Part shown: in pieces, positions 7,061-17,150 of the stretch
Position numbering within the stretch: position 1 is the first letter of the stretch
Layout of the letters: each line of letters starts with the position of its first letter
Assembly (NCBI RefSeq): GCF_028765165.1
Contig: NZ_JARADB010000002.1
Coordinates: forward strand, 248,001-312,000
Source of the DNA: Paenibacillus sp. MAHUQ-63
GTDB lineage: Bacteria; Bacillota; Bacilli; Paenibacillales; NBRC-103111
Length of the DNA stretch: 64,000 nucleotides
Direction: 5' to 3'
Made by a program: the position numbers and the translations under genes
Notes under the pieces: generated by a model
Told to the model about the DNA's origin: nothing
Databases searched by the model: none
What the model saw: the letters and a program-made list of their open reading frames with translations, nothing else

Positions 7061-9547
7061 TTGCGTAAAAAGCGTAGTCAGTTCGGTTTAGCATTATGCT
7101 TTACGCTGCTTCTCAATCTGCTCATGGTTCCTATGGAACAGGTGCCATCCGTATCGGCGGAAGACGCGACAAGTGCATCAGTCACGGACAACACTTACAC
7201 ACCCGTTGCGATCTTCGACAAAGACTTCTCTGCGACGCCTCTCGGTTTAACGGGATCGGATCTCGGCTTTGACTACTCTTCCTACACCTCAGGCACAGCT
7301 TCGGCCCTCATTGAAGCAGACCCGTACACAGGGACGCGCGCCCTTCATTTGAAATCCAACGGGATTGTCACGGATGGAACCTTGCGGAATGAATTTCAAA
7401 TTAGCAAAACCTTCGGGGAGCCCTATACGGGAACGATCTCCACGGAAATTACCTTCATGCAGACTGGCACGAGAAAAGACGATCGCATCCTTCAATTATT
7501 CCCATCCCTCGGGAGCACATTCATTGTAGGCGCAGGCATAACGGCCAAAAGTGGCTTGGGATACCTCTTGTCGACAGCACCTTCAGGCTCTTTAGGCCAA
7601 TATGAATTGGGCGAATGGCATACGATCAGGCTGGATATAAATACGGCAGCCCAGAAATACAGCTTGTACTACGACGGTAATATCGTACAGGCTCGAAATA
7701 ATACGAACAGAAATCTTCCCAGCTTCAATTTGAAGAGGTTGGTCATTGCGGCTCCGGGCACCTCAGGCGATCTCTGGATTCGCGGCATCAAAGTGACGCA
7801 CCAACCGTTCATGCCGGAGCCGCCAGCGCCGAAACTCGTTTCCTCCGGATCACGCAACTCGCGGGTGATGTGGACATCGGAACATTATTCCTACGCTTCG
7901 AAGTATCGTGTCCGCATCAAGCTGAAAGGCGAAGCGAATTGGAGACCGATTGGGAATGCGACTACTTTCTATAAAGATTATACAGGAACGAATCTGATCC
8001 CCGGGTCCGATATTAACGCTTATTACGATACCGCCAAATCGGCATCAACACCGCTCGTCAACGGTCAAACGTATACGTTGGGTTTGTCAGTCGTTACTCG
8101 CGATGAATCAGGCGTTTACAATAACGGGGTTCCGCGGGATTTTGAAAGCCCAATAACGGAATTCGAAGGTACGCCCTATGCATCGACCCCGGTTCCGACT
8201 TCCGATACGAGTGTGATTGAACAGTTGACTTCCTATGCGAATTATTACGGCTATCTATGGAAAGCGATGAGAGGGTTACAAATCGGGGATTATCCCTTCG
8301 CGGATAACAGCATCATTAAGTTCGAACAAGTACCGGACAAATATGCCAATATGGAACGAATTGTTACCACCTATAAGGACGTCATGAGATATCCGAACGG
8401 TGCAGACGGTGCAATCCAAAATCAAGTCATCGGGTTTCAAGTGAAAGACAAGACGACCGTTTATGTGGCCATTGATAAAAATGCCGCTCTACCGGCATGG
8501 CTGTCCGATTGGACGAACACCGGCGATGCGATCAAGCTGGCTGGCGTTTCGGGCGGATATACCTTCCCAATTTATAAGAAAAACTTCGACATTGGCTCAT
8601 CTGTACTGCTCGGCTACAATGACTACACGAATTATGATCTTGGCAAAAACGCCGGCTATTTTGTCATGGCAGAGCGAATGTCAACCGGATTGCGGCTGAA
8701 TTGGAACCCCGATGATGAATGGGTGAACACACCGGCCTATACGTTATCCGGGTCCGTTAGCGAGAGCGTTTACTTATCGGTGTATCAAAATAAAAAGCCT
8801 GTCGCTCTGCCAACGGGAGGATGGATCGGAGCCGGTACATTCAAGTTCGATATCGACCTGACACCAGGCGCGAACCTGTTTGAGGTCTATGCCAACCGTG
8901 CACAATCCGCATTCTCCGATCAGGTCGGGGCCACCGTCAATCAGGACCTTGTAGTGCCGGAAATTCGCATTGCAGCGCCGCCGGCGACAGTCAGAGATGC
9001 GGTATACACATTAGAAGGCTCTTTAAGCAAAGCAGCCCAATTATCGATCAAATTAAATGGAGAGAGCGTCGTGGAAGCCGTCTACCTAGGGGCGGACCAG
9101 GGGTTCTCCTATCCATTGACGCTGCAGGAGGGGAGTAACGCCATTGAAGTGTCCACCATAGATATGGCGGGCAATACGAACCGAATCAGTTACAAGATGA
9201 CCTATCTATTCTGGGCAGGCCAAGGCGCTGTGTATGATACGAGTGGAAATGCTATACATAAGTTAACGGGCTCGCAGGACGTTTATGCGGAGAAGACAAT
9301 CGTTAATTCGACGGCTGCCATGAAGAAGCTGACATTTTGGTTCGTTCTGTATGACGGGAACAATACGATGCTGGACTTCACATCGGCCGTTGCCGAGCTG
9401 AAACCGGGGGAAACCAAATCGCTGGGAGCAGGTTTTACACTGCCTGCGCAGGTCAGCGCATATAAAGTGAAAGTTTTCATATGGGACAGTTTGAACAACG
9501 TCATTGGCCAAAGTCCGTTAGCGGAAGAACTCGTCGTGCAGGAATAA
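7061..9547 (+). CDS. Secreted multidomain protein of the pectin operon, function unknown
   Basis: About 828 aa starting at TTG 7061, 11 bases after GGAGG, which gives a clean signal peptide (RKKR, then LALCFTLLLNLLM). Residues ~52-247 look like a concanavalin-A/LamG-type beta sandwich, ~250-367 a fibronectin-III-like domain, and ~384-544 an unassigned module. Two Ig-like domains (~555-717) are followed by a C-terminal module of about 110 residues (~717-828). The last Ig-like domain and the C-terminal module resemble the end of the next protein (pectin esterase/lyase). No catalytic family was recognised, so it may bind polysaccharide or be an unrecognised lyase. It is the first gene of a three-gene operon (16-bp gap to the next). 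An ATG 27 bases upstream is less likely because it precedes the ribosome site. Confidence 0.8.
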   Translation: MRKKRSQFGLALCFTLLLNLLMVPMEQVPSVSAEDATSASVTDNTYTPVAIFDKDFSATPLGLTGSDLGFDYSSYTSGTASALIEADPYTGTRALHLKSNGIVTDGTLRNEFQISKTFGEPYTGTISTEITFMQTGTRKDDRILQLFPSLGSTFIVGAGITAKSGLGYLLSTAPSGSLGQYELGEWHTIRLDINTAAQKYSLYYDGNIVQARNNTNRNLPSFNLKRLVIAAPGTSGDLWIRGIKVTHQPFMPEPPAPKLVSSGSRNSRVMWTSEHYSYASKYRVRIKLKGEANWRPIGNATTFYKDYTGTNLIPGSDINAYYDTAKSASTPLVNGQTYTLGLSVVTRDESGVYNNGVPRDFESPITEFEGTPYASTPVPTSDTSVIEQLTSYANYYGYLWKAMRGLQIGDYPFADNSIIKFEQVPDKYANMERIVTTYKDVMRYPNGADGAIQNQVIGFQVKDKTTVYVAIDKNAALPAWLSDWTNTGDAIKLAGVSGGYTFPIYKKNFDIGSSVLLGYNDYTNYDLGKNAGYFVMAERMSTGLRLNWNPDDEWVNTPAYTLSGSVSESVYLSVYQNKKPVALPTGGWIGAGTFKFDIDLTPGANLFEVYANRAQSAFSDQVGATVNQDLVVPEIRIAAPPATVRDAVYTLEGSLSKAAQLSIKLNGESVVEAVYLGADQGFSYPLTLQEGSNAIEVSTIDMAGNTNRISYKMTYLFWAGQGAVYDTSGNAIHKLTGSQDVYAEKTIVNSTAAMKKLTFWFVLYDGNNTMLDFTSAVAELKPGETKSLGAGFTLPAQVSAYKVKVFIWDSLNNVIGQSPLAEELVVQE

Positions 9548-9563
9548 GGGAGGAGGTTGTGCA

Positions 9564-12500
9564 ATGAAGAAAGCCCTGAATGTGGGGATGATTTTGCTGC
9601 TATTGCTGCATGTATGCCTGCTCGCAGCAGTGCCGGTTGCAACGGCTGCCGAACCGAGTCGATCGGCGTCATTGGCGGCACCTGCTGATGTCGCAGCCAT
9701 CGCTTATGATGGCAGCGTAGAGCTGTCTTGGTCGCGAGTACCGGGTGCAGATTCCTATTCGATCAAGAGAAGCACGGTCAGCGGCGGTACATATACAACA
9801 TTGACCGGCACGTCGAATACCTCATACACGGATACAAGCATTACGAACGGCACCATGTACTACTATGTGGTAACGGCTTTGAATGCTAGCGGAGAGAGCG
9901 CCTCCAGCGAGGAAATCTTCGCGAACCCTGCGATGGTACTTACCGTTGCCCAGAATGGTACCGGCGATTTCTCCAGCATTAGATCCGCTCTTGAATCGAT
10001 TCCAAGCAATAACGCATCCCGGAAAATTATTTATATTAAAGAAGGTTCGTATAACGAGAAAATTACGGTTACAGCGCCTTACGTATCCTTAATCGGTGCA
10101 GGCAAGGACAAGACGCGGATTTTCTACAATGATAATGAGTTCACGCCAGCCTCTGCAGGAGGGACGGCAACTTTGTCTGTATTGGATACGGCCACGGTTA
10201 CGGTCGGCGGAACGAAGGATCGGGCGGACGGCACAAGAACGATAGCCAATAATTTTTATGCAGCTAACTTGACGATTGAGAATTCGTCGGATGTGTCGAA
10301 AGGCCGGGCCTTAGCGGCGCGTGTCATTGCGGACCAGGTTGTATTTGAGAACGTGCGTTTCGTAGGGTATCAGGACACGCTCTATACCGGTGTCACCTAC
10401 TACGATAAAACGAGCAGGCAGTATTACCGGAATTGTGAAATAAGGGGATCTGTCGATTTTATTTACGGTCCGGCAACGGCGGTTGTATTCGACCGTTCCG
10501 ATATTGTGAGCATCAACGGCCCTTCACGATCCGGAGGCTATATTACCGCAGCAGCAACGCAGAATCCAACCGGCGATGTTCCCGGTATGGTGTTTCTGAA
10601 TTCCCGCGTATTGAAAGACGGTACGACGCAGGGCAAGCATTATTTGGGCCGCCCATGGCAAGATCAGCCTACCGTACGTTATATCAACACGTGGATGGAT
10701 GATCATATTCACCAAGACGGTTGGAGCGAGATGACGGATCATCTGACCTATTATTACTCCGAGTACAACAGTACGGGGCCAGGAGCAAGTCCATCTACGC
10801 GCAGGCTGGGGAGCGATACGGATTCAAGCCATTTTGCGATGACGGCTGAGCAAGCCGGACAATTTACGATCTCTCGTATATTTGGGGGATGGGATCCGAG
10901 CCGGCGGGTGATAGTGCCTAAACTGTTCGACACCGTAGTACCTATCCAGGATCCGGCACTCCCAGACGGAACGCTGGGTTCGTATACGAAGCCCATTCTC
11001 ATGTACATGGAAGTCAGCGGTCAAGCTCCTGCGGCGAACCGGGTACAGTACCGTGTGGATGACGGACAATGGGTGTTCTACACGACAGAATTCGCTATAA
11101 GCTATCCGGGGACACACGTCATTGACTACCGGTATGTGGATGCACTGGGAACTCCAGGTACCAGCAAACAAGTAACCGTCAAGATCGACCCGGCGGAAAA
11201 ACCGCGAACACCTGCGTTTCCAGGCGCCGAAGGCGGAGGCATGTATGTAACCGGAGGCCGTGGCGGATCCGTCTACGTCGTCAACAATCTCGACGATTAT
11301 GCGGACGGAGCTGCGCCGATTCCGGGATCGTTCCGCGATGCGATCTCCCAGCCGAACCGGACGATTATTTTCAATGTCTCCGGCACCATCCACTTGGCTA
11401 GGCCGATGACGATCGGCCAGCCGAACTTAACGATAGCCGGACAGACGGCACCGGGCGACGGCATCGCACTTAGCGGCTATGCGGTGAAAGTCGGCAGCGG
11501 CACAAGTACGGAAGGCGGCAATATCATTGTCAGATATATTCGATTCCGTGGCGGCGAGTCATTGTTGGACGATACGTTCAACATCACGGGTGACAATGTT
11601 ATTCTCGACCACGTTTCCGGCAGCTGGAGTACGGACGAACTGTTCTCTTCAGAAAACAACAAAAATTTCACCCTCCAATGGAGCTTCATAACGAACAGTT
11701 TGAATCACTCGATTCATACGAAAGGACCGCACGGCTACGGCGGCATTTGGGGCGGATCGAACATTACTTTTGCTCACAATCTCATTGCCAATCATATTAA
11801 CCGGAACGTTCGGTTCGCCAGAGCGACGGATATTGTGAACTACCCTCAGAAGATTGACTACAGGAATAACGTCATTTATAACTGGGGGGGCAATACGGCT
11901 TACGGCGGGGAAATGGCATCAGGGATTAATATGGTCAACAACTATTATAAGCCAGGGCCTAACACGTACAGCGCATTCAGCCGAATTATCGCGCCATCGG
12001 CCGGGGATGCCGGCGGGGGAGCCTTCTACGTGAACGGAAACTATATCGTAGGCGATCCTGAAGTATCGGCGAATAACTTGGTGAAGAATGCGAACGGTTC
12101 CTACAAAGCGATAAACCCCGACTCCACGTTCACACTCAAAACGACGCCGTTCATCCTTCCGGATGCGAACAATCCGGTTGGCGGACCGACAACCACATAT
12201 CCTGCTGAAGTTGCTTACGAGAAAGTGCTGCTTCATGGCGGGGCTTCGCTCCCGAAGCGGGATTCGCTGGATGCCCGGATCGCAGGCGAAGTGAAGAACG
12301 GGACCGGAAGAACGGTGAACAGCATAGCCAACGACGGCGGCTTGCCAGAATTGTTGTCGGCTCCAGCGCCGGCGGACAGCGACGGTGACGGCATGCCGGA
12401 TGCATGGGAAGCGGCCAACGGCTTGAACGCCGGCGATAACGGCTTGGATGCGGCGGGCAAACCGATCGCCGGCAACCAGAACGGCAGCTTCGGGGATGCG

Positions 12501-14330
12501 AACGGGAACGGGTATACGAACATTGAGGATTATATCAACTCCTTGGCCGAAGCCGCTGTTCCGCTTAATCCTGTCGTTACGATCGAGACACCATCTATGC
12601 ATCAAGCTTATTCCCTGCGCGATCCGATCTCTATTCGAGCGAGTGCGGCAGCGGCTGCGGCAGGGGGATCGATTGCCAAGGTGATTTTTTATGATAGAGA
12701 TCAGCCATTGTTCGAGGATACGAGCGGACCTTTCGAGTTTACGTGGGAGAACGCTCCGGAAGGCCAGCATTACCTATATGCGAAAGCAGTGGATAGCCAT
12801 GGCGTTATGACGTTGTCAGAGCCTGTCATCGTATATGTGAACGGCCCTGAAAACTTGGCATCCTGGACATCTCAAGATATCGGCTCTGTGAAAATTCCCG
12901 GCACCGCCAGCCTGTCCGGCCAGGTGATCAAGGTGAAGGGATCCGGTGAAATCAATCTCAGGGGATCGTCAGACTCCTTCCATTATGTTTATACGCCGGT
13001 CAAAGGGAATTTTGAAATGTACGCCAATGTGGCCTTTGATTCGGAGTATGACGAAGATGTCAAAGTCGGGTTTATGCTGCGCGAGAGCTTGGAGCCGTCA
13101 TCGAAGGCAACCGGGGTTTTCCTGTCAACGGATCCGACCGATGATTTCAGTGTGGATACGAGCGGCAGGAAGATCTCAGTCATTAACCGCAGCCAATCCG
13201 CGGGCTCTTATCAGGAGCAGCTTCTCCGCAGCGCGAGCCTGAAGGCTCCGTATTGGATCAAGCTCGAGCGCAAAGAAAATAAAGTTTCGGGATACATTTC
13301 GAAGGATGGAATCGATTGGTCACTCGTGGCTTCCAATGAGGTCGCGTACGGGGAAACGGTGTATGCCGGCATGGCGGTAGACGGGGCCAAATCGACAACG
13401 AACATTGATTATTTAATGGCCGGCACGTTTACCGATTTGCAATTTTCCGCATCGCCGCAGTTTACCGTTGACAATCAAGCCAGTGACACATCGGAAATTC
13501 CGGATTATACAATTACAGGTAGTGTAAAGGATCGTGTGAAACTATCGGTCGTGAATAACGGTGTTTCGGTTACGGAAGCCGTCTATGCGGAAGCGGGACA
13601 AAGCTTCTCGAAGAAAGTCACCTTAAACGAAGGGCTGAACACCATCGTCGTAACCGCTTCGAACGAGGAGCTGTTCGGCCGGGTTTCCAGCTCGAAGACG
13701 ATTGTGGTCACTTACCGGAAAGAGGCTGTCATCTTCACGCCTTCCGTCGATGTGCCGCAGGTTACGCATTCGCCTGACTACTCGTTTATGGGCAGCTTGA
13801 ACAGGGATGCCGCTGTAACGGTGAAAATTAATGGCAACGTCGTTCACGATCATGTGAAAACCGCCCAAAATGTAACGTTCACAGTACGAGCTGAACTGCG
13901 GGAAGGGATGAACGTCATTGAAGTATCCAGTCTGGACGATTATGGGAATGCCGGTGTGCAAACGTATCAGGTGAATTATGTGAAAAATTGGGGAGAGCGT
14001 TTGTTTCTGGTGAAGGACGTAACACTTAGCGATCGTGCCGGCAATGCGCTTCCTAACTTGATCGCATCCGCCGATGTCGTCGCAAGCGTAACGGTTCAGA
14101 ACAATTCGGCCGTCACCCAGCACGGTGATCTCCTGATCGGATTGTTCGATAAGCAAGACCGGATGGTCCGATATGCCTGGGTGTCAAGCTCGTTCGACGC
14201 CGGTGAAGAAAAACAAATGCAATCCATCCTAAGAATACCGGATCTTGTCATTGGTTACAAAATCAAAGCCTTTGTTTGGGACAGCAAGTCAAGCCGCATG
14301 AAAATTTCCAACGAAGTCATCATTCCTTAA
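9564..14330 (+). CDS. Secreted CE8 pectin methylesterase - PL1 pectate lyase fusion
   Basis: 1588 aa. Signal peptide 1-29; fibronectin-III domain ~34-118; pectin methylesterase (CE8) ~130-446 with all key residues: Q270/D271 in YQDTLY, D298 in VDFIYG, R363 and W365 in LGRPW. A PL1-type pectate lyase follows at ~548-936 (AFPGAEG start, TIIFNVSGTIHL, TIAGQTAPGDGI, NRNVRFAR). Then a DSDGDGMPDAWE calcium-binding stretch (~938-993), an Ig-like domain, a concanavalin-like domain (~1098-1293), two more Ig-like domains and a C-terminal module shared with the upstream gene. The esterase would remove methyl groups from homogalacturonan and the lyase would cleave the de-esterified chain by beta-elimination, so one chain does two consecutive steps outside the cell. 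It is the middle gene of the operon; the next starts 12 bases later. Confidence 0.93.
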   Translation: MKKALNVGMILLLLLHVCLLAAVPVATAAEPSRSASLAAPADVAAIAYDGSVELSWSRVPGADSYSIKRSTVSGGTYTTLTGTSNTSYTDTSITNGTMYYYVVTALNASGESASSEEIFANPAMVLTVAQNGTGDFSSIRSALESIPSNNASRKIIYIKEGSYNEKITVTAPYVSLIGAGKDKTRIFYNDNEFTPASAGGTATLSVLDTATVTVGGTKDRADGTRTIANNFYAANLTIENSSDVSKGRALAARVIADQVVFENVRFVGYQDTLYTGVTYYDKTSRQYYRNCEIRGSVDFIYGPATAVVFDRSDIVSINGPSRSGGYITAAATQNPTGDVPGMVFLNSRVLKDGTTQGKHYLGRPWQDQPTVRYINTWMDDHIHQDGWSEMTDHLTYYYSEYNSTGPGASPSTRRLGSDTDSSHFAMTAEQAGQFTISRIFGGWDPSRRVIVPKLFDTVVPIQDPALPDGTLGSYTKPILMYMEVSGQAPAANRVQYRVDDGQWVFYTTEFAISYPGTHVIDYRYVDALGTPGTSKQVTVKIDPAEKPRTPAFPGAEGGGMYVTGGRGGSVYVVNNLDDYADGAAPIPGSFRDAISQPNRTIIFNVSGTIHLARPMTIGQPNLTIAGQTAPGDGIALSGYAVKVGSGTSTEGGNIIVRYIRFRGGESLLDDTFNITGDNVILDHVSGSWSTDELFSSENNKNFTLQWSFITNSLNHSIHTKGPHGYGGIWGGSNITFAHNLIANHINRNVRFARATDIVNYPQKIDYRNNVIYNWGGNTAYGGEMASGINMVNNYYKPGPNTYSAFSRIIAPSAGDAGGGAFYVNGNYIVGDPEVSANNLVKNANGSYKAINPDSTFTLKTTPFILPDANNPVGGPTTTYPAEVAYEKVLLHGGASLPKRDSLDARIAGEVKNGTGRTVNSIANDGGLPELLSAPAPADSDGDGMPDAWEAANGLNAGDNGLDAAGKPIAGNQNGSFGDANGNGYTNIEDYINSLAEAAVPLNPVVTIETPSMHQAYSLRDPISIRASAAAAAAGGSIAKVIFYDRDQPLFEDTSGPFEFTWENAPEGQHYLYAKAVDSHGVMTLSEPVIVYVNGPENLASWTSQDIGSVKIPGTASLSGQVIKVKGSGEINLRGSSDSFHYVYTPVKGNFEMYANVAFDSEYDEDVKVGFMLRESLEPSSKATGVFLSTDPTDDFSVDTSGRKISVINRSQSAGSYQEQLLRSASLKAPYWIKLERKENKVSGYISKDGIDWSLVASNEVAYGETVYAGMAVDGAKSTTNIDYLMAGTFTDLQFSASPQFTVDNQASDTSEIPDYTITGSVKDRVKLSVVNNGVSVTEAVYAEAGQSFSKKVTLNEGLNTIVVTASNEELFGRVSSSKTIVVTYRKEAVIFTPSVDVPQVTHSPDYSFMGSLNRDAAVTVKINGNVVHDHVKTAQNVTFTVRAELREGMNVIEVSSLDDYGNAGVQTYQVNYVKNWGERLFLVKDVTLSDRAGNALPNLIASADVVASVTVQNNSAVTQHGDLLIGLFDKQDRMVRYAWVSSSFDAGEEKQMQSILRIPDLVIGYKIKAFVWDSKSSRMKISNEVIIP

Positions 14331-14342
14331 GGAGGTATATGC

Positions 14343-15962
14343 TTGATAAGCTTGCGAAGATGGACGATCGTATTACTGGCCGTCTGGATGTATGCAGGAA
14401 CGTTGATATCGTCAGCGTCCGCAGGAGCCGCTCCGGCTGAGATCCATGCCGCCTATGACGAACGCAGCGGTCAAGTGACGATATCCGGCGTATGGGGCGC
14501 GGAGCAAGGAGCCCTCGTTGCCGTGCATGTCATCAATCCGCTGAACCAGCTGGATGTTTTGGACCAGACGACAACGCGCGCAGACGGCTCGTATCAATTC
14601 AGCTATGTTTTGAAGCGTCGAATCGCCGGCATTTATTATGTCAATGTTAGCGCGCAGCATGCGGATCAAACCGTAGGCACAGTCTTTGAAGTGAAGACGG
14701 ATCCGACGGATCCTGATCCAGGGCACGGGATTCCCCCGGCTTCAACGGCCAGTTCAGGCGGGGGAACACCTGCTGCTACACCTGATATGACGATAGATCC
14801 TGTCACCGGCATCGTCACGGCTTCACTGAGAGAAGCTCAGGTGGAGCAAGCTATTACTGCAGGCGATGGCGATTTGGTCGTTGAATTTCAGCGTGCCGAG
14901 GGTGCCAAGCAGTATGTGCTGCATGTACCGGCGAGGATGTTCGGAGCGGGCTCCGGGCATAAGCTCACGATCGTCACCGAGTTCGGATCGGTCACAGTAC
15001 CAGGCCGCATGCTGAGCAATATCCCTCTCGATTCGGCGGAAGAGATCGGTTTTGCCGTTGCGCTTGCGGATACTAGCCAATTGCCGGGCGATATCCAACG
15101 GCAGATCGGCAGTCGGCCGGTTATCGCATTCAATGTGACAGTCGACGGCAAAGACGTCACTCTCGATAATCGCAATGCGGTTGTTCAAGGGGCGATTCCG
15201 TATGAACCAACGGCAGAGGAACGGCAGGACCTTGAGCACATCACGGTATGGTATATCGATCCTGCGGGTCATGCGCAAGCCGTTCCGAGCGGCCGATATG
15301 ACGCAGAGACTGGGATGGTTAGGTTTACTGCTTCGCATTTCAGCTCTTATGCCGTTGTCTACGCCAAGAAGAGCTTTGCCGACCTTGACGCAGCTCCTTG
15401 GGCGAAGAAGCTGATCGAAGTGATGGCGTCCAAAGGGATCATTGCCGGCGTGTCGGATACGTCTTTTCAGCCGGCTGCGCATGTTACGCGCGGTGATTTC
15501 ATGATGCTGTTAACGAAAACGTTCGGTTTTAACGCCGAGGTTACGGCTAATTTCAGCGATATTCTGCCGTCAGATTACTATTACGAAGCGGTGGGAATCG
15601 CGAAACAGCTTGGATTGGCTGAGGGCGTGCAGGAGGGCTTGTTCAATCCCCGCGATGAAATAACGAGACAGGACCTGATGGTACTGCTTTCCAGGGCGCT
15701 CAGCCAAGCGGGGATCACCGCTGCCAAGGGTACGGCAGAGGATTTGGAAGCGTTCAGCGATAAGTCGGATGTGGCTGCGTACGCAATCAACCACGTGGCA
15801 TCGCTCATGAAAAGCGGCATCGTCGAAGGCAGCGGAAGTCTGCTGAATCCGGCGGGGAATGCGACCCGAGCGGAAGCGGCGGCATTGCTTTACCGGATTT
15901 ACAGCAAGCTGCTGGCACCGGGCCCGGCTTCAGGCGATCCTGATATTCGACTTGGAGCGTGA
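14343..15962 (+). CDS. SLH-domain surface-anchor protein of the pectin operon
   Basis: 539 aa from TTG 14343, six bases after AAGGAGGT. Signal peptide ~1-28; an Ig-like or carboxypeptidase-regulatory-like beta domain ~30-120 (SGQVTISGVWG...ADGSYQFSY); a Pro/Ser/Gly linker; a central domain ~150-341 of the type that precedes SLH repeats in Paenibacillus proteins; then three SLH repeats (~343-396, 404-455, 472-521) with the usual GI(I/V)xG and TR(A/G)(D/E) signatures. SLH repeats bind pyruvylated secondary cell-wall polymer, so this protein should sit on the cell surface. No catalytic domain is visible. Its place as last gene of the operon suggests it tethers, or acts beside, the two preceding secreted proteins. 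It lacks a cohesin, unlike the SLH protein at 35220. Confidence 0.88.
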   Translation: MISLRRWTIVLLAVWMYAGTLISSASAGAAPAEIHAAYDERSGQVTISGVWGAEQGALVAVHVINPLNQLDVLDQTTTRADGSYQFSYVLKRRIAGIYYVNVSAQHADQTVGTVFEVKTDPTDPDPGHGIPPASTASSGGGTPAATPDMTIDPVTGIVTASLREAQVEQAITAGDGDLVVEFQRAEGAKQYVLHVPARMFGAGSGHKLTIVTEFGSVTVPGRMLSNIPLDSAEEIGFAVALADTSQLPGDIQRQIGSRPVIAFNVTVDGKDVTLDNRNAVVQGAIPYEPTAEERQDLEHITVWYIDPAGHAQAVPSGRYDAETGMVRFTASHFSSYAVVYAKKSFADLDAAPWAKKLIEVMASKGIIAGVSDTSFQPAAHVTRGDFMMLLTKTFGFNAEVTANFSDILPSDYYYEAVGIAKQLGLAEGVQEGLFNPRDEITRQDLMVLLSRALSQAGITAAKGTAEDLEAFSDKSDVAAYAINHVASLMKSGIVEGSGSLLNPAGNATRAEAAALLYRIYSKLLAPGPASGDPDIRLGA

Positions 15963-15977
15963 GAATGAATGTTGTTT

Positions 15978-16005
15978 AAAATCCCCCTATCGGGGGATTT
16001 TTTTT
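15978..16005 (+). terminator. Rho-independent terminator of the pectin operon
   Basis: AAATCCCCC, short loop, GGGGGATTT then eight T. Very strong; it marks the end of the three-gene operon. Confidence 0.92.
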
Positions 16006-16044
16006 GTGCTCGGTTTTGTGCTCGGAATTGCGGGCGGAATGGAT

Positions 16045-16518
16045 CTACAGGCTTTTTTCATAGCAGTCAACGACTTTGCCGATAGTGGACATTTTGGACT
16101 CATAATATTGAAAACCTAGCGAAAGCCAAAAGCTTTTGGCGGCTTCATTCTCAGGAATGACGCCAATGCGCACCGCATGCTTCCCTTGCGTGATCAGGAG
16201 GCCGGCGAACTCTGCAAATGCGGCTTTGCCCAACCCTTTGGCTTTCATCTCCTGGTGGATCATCAGCAGGCCAAGCCATGGATAGCCGTCCTTCGGATTG
16301 TGCACGATATATTGCAAAATCCCGACGCTGCGTCCATCCAGCTGGATGAGCAGGCTGCCTTGTCCGGCGGCATTCAGCTCCTCTTCGAGTTCTTCGTAGG
16401 TGCGGGCCGGATTGCCGTTCTCAAGGATGTTATAAGCCGAATTCGAGTTCACGATACGGTAGATATCTTCCAGATTCGCCGGCGATGCCGGGACTAGAAC
16501 CAAATCGTGTTTGAGCAT
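16045..16518 (-). CDS. GNAT-family N-acetyltransferase
   Basis: 157 aa with the acetyl-CoA binding motif A as HQEMKAKGLGKAAF (the Q/RxxGxG/A pattern) and a C-terminal region NEAAKSFWLSLGFQYYE typical of the family. It transfers an acetyl group from acetyl-CoA to an unknown amine. The ATG at 16518 directly follows the TAA stop of the padR-like gene, so the two are translationally coupled and probably share one promoter. Confidence 0.85.
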   Translation of the reverse strand: MLKHDLVLVPASPANLEDIYRIVNSNSAYNILENGNPARTYEELEEELNAAGQGSLLIQLDGRSVGILQYIVHNPKDGYPWLGLLMIHQEMKAKGLGKAAFAEFAGLLITQGKHAVRIGVIPENEAAKSFWLSLGFQYYESKMSTIGKVVDCYEKSL

Positions 16519-17076
16519 TTAGTTCGCCTCTTGCTTTCTCAGTTTTTCAATAACTTGCTGACACCACTTGATATAGAGCTTCTCATATTCAACGCCGAAT
16601 TCAACGACGGATATGCTGGACAGGAGAGGATCGCGCGGATTCAAGGGATCGAGAATTTGGTTAAGCTCGTTTAATTTCTCCGAATAAACAGCTAATTTCT
16701 TCTCATGTTCCTTCTGTTTCTCCTCGAACCGGGGAAGCATGTCAGCCGATTCAACAAGCCAGGAGTTGTATGCCTTCAAAAGAAATTCATCCTTCATCGT
16801 CTCCGGTTCGGTAGGCTCGATTGTCCAGCGAATCAGCTCTTGCCGCCCGCGCTCTGTAATGGCATACACCTTTCGGGCGGGACGATGATCATTCTGCTCT
16901 ACGCTATGGAGAAGCGCCAGTCCTTCTTCCTCCATTTTCGCCAATTCCGGATAGACTTGATTGCTTCCCGCTTTCCAGAACGGGCCCATCCTGCTGTTCA
17001 TCTGCTGCTTGATATCGTATCCGCTAAGCGGCTCCCGTGCCAATAAAGTAAGCATAGCATAACGAATAGAACTCAT
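16519..17076 (-). CDS. PadR-family transcriptional regulator
   Basis: 185 aa. The N-terminal ~90 residues are a PadR winged helix (YAMLTLLAREPLSGYDIKQQ; QVYPELAKMEEEGL; YAITERGRQEL). The C-terminal part is a long helical dimerisation domain rich in Lys and Glu, as in the VirR/AphA subgroup. The start has an AAAGGAG site seven bases upstream. These regulators are usually repressors of the gene next to them. Two nearly identical palindromes lie in the gap to the divergent gene at 17254, which makes autoregulation and control of that gene likely. Confidence 0.88.
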   Translation of the reverse strand: MSSIRYAMLTLLAREPLSGYDIKQQMNSRMGPFWKAGSNQVYPELAKMEEEGLALLHSVEQNDHRPARKVYAITERGRQELIRWTIEPTEPETMKDEFLLKAYNSWLVESADMLPRFEEKQKEHEKKLAVYSEKLNELNQILDPLNPRDPLLSSISVVEFGVEYEKLYIKWCQQVIEKLRKQEAN

Positions 17077-17150
17077 ATGATTTCTCCTTTAAGCATAATC
17101 AGGTTCACTTAACTATATATCCGCAGGTTATTTTAAGCAAGAATTACATG

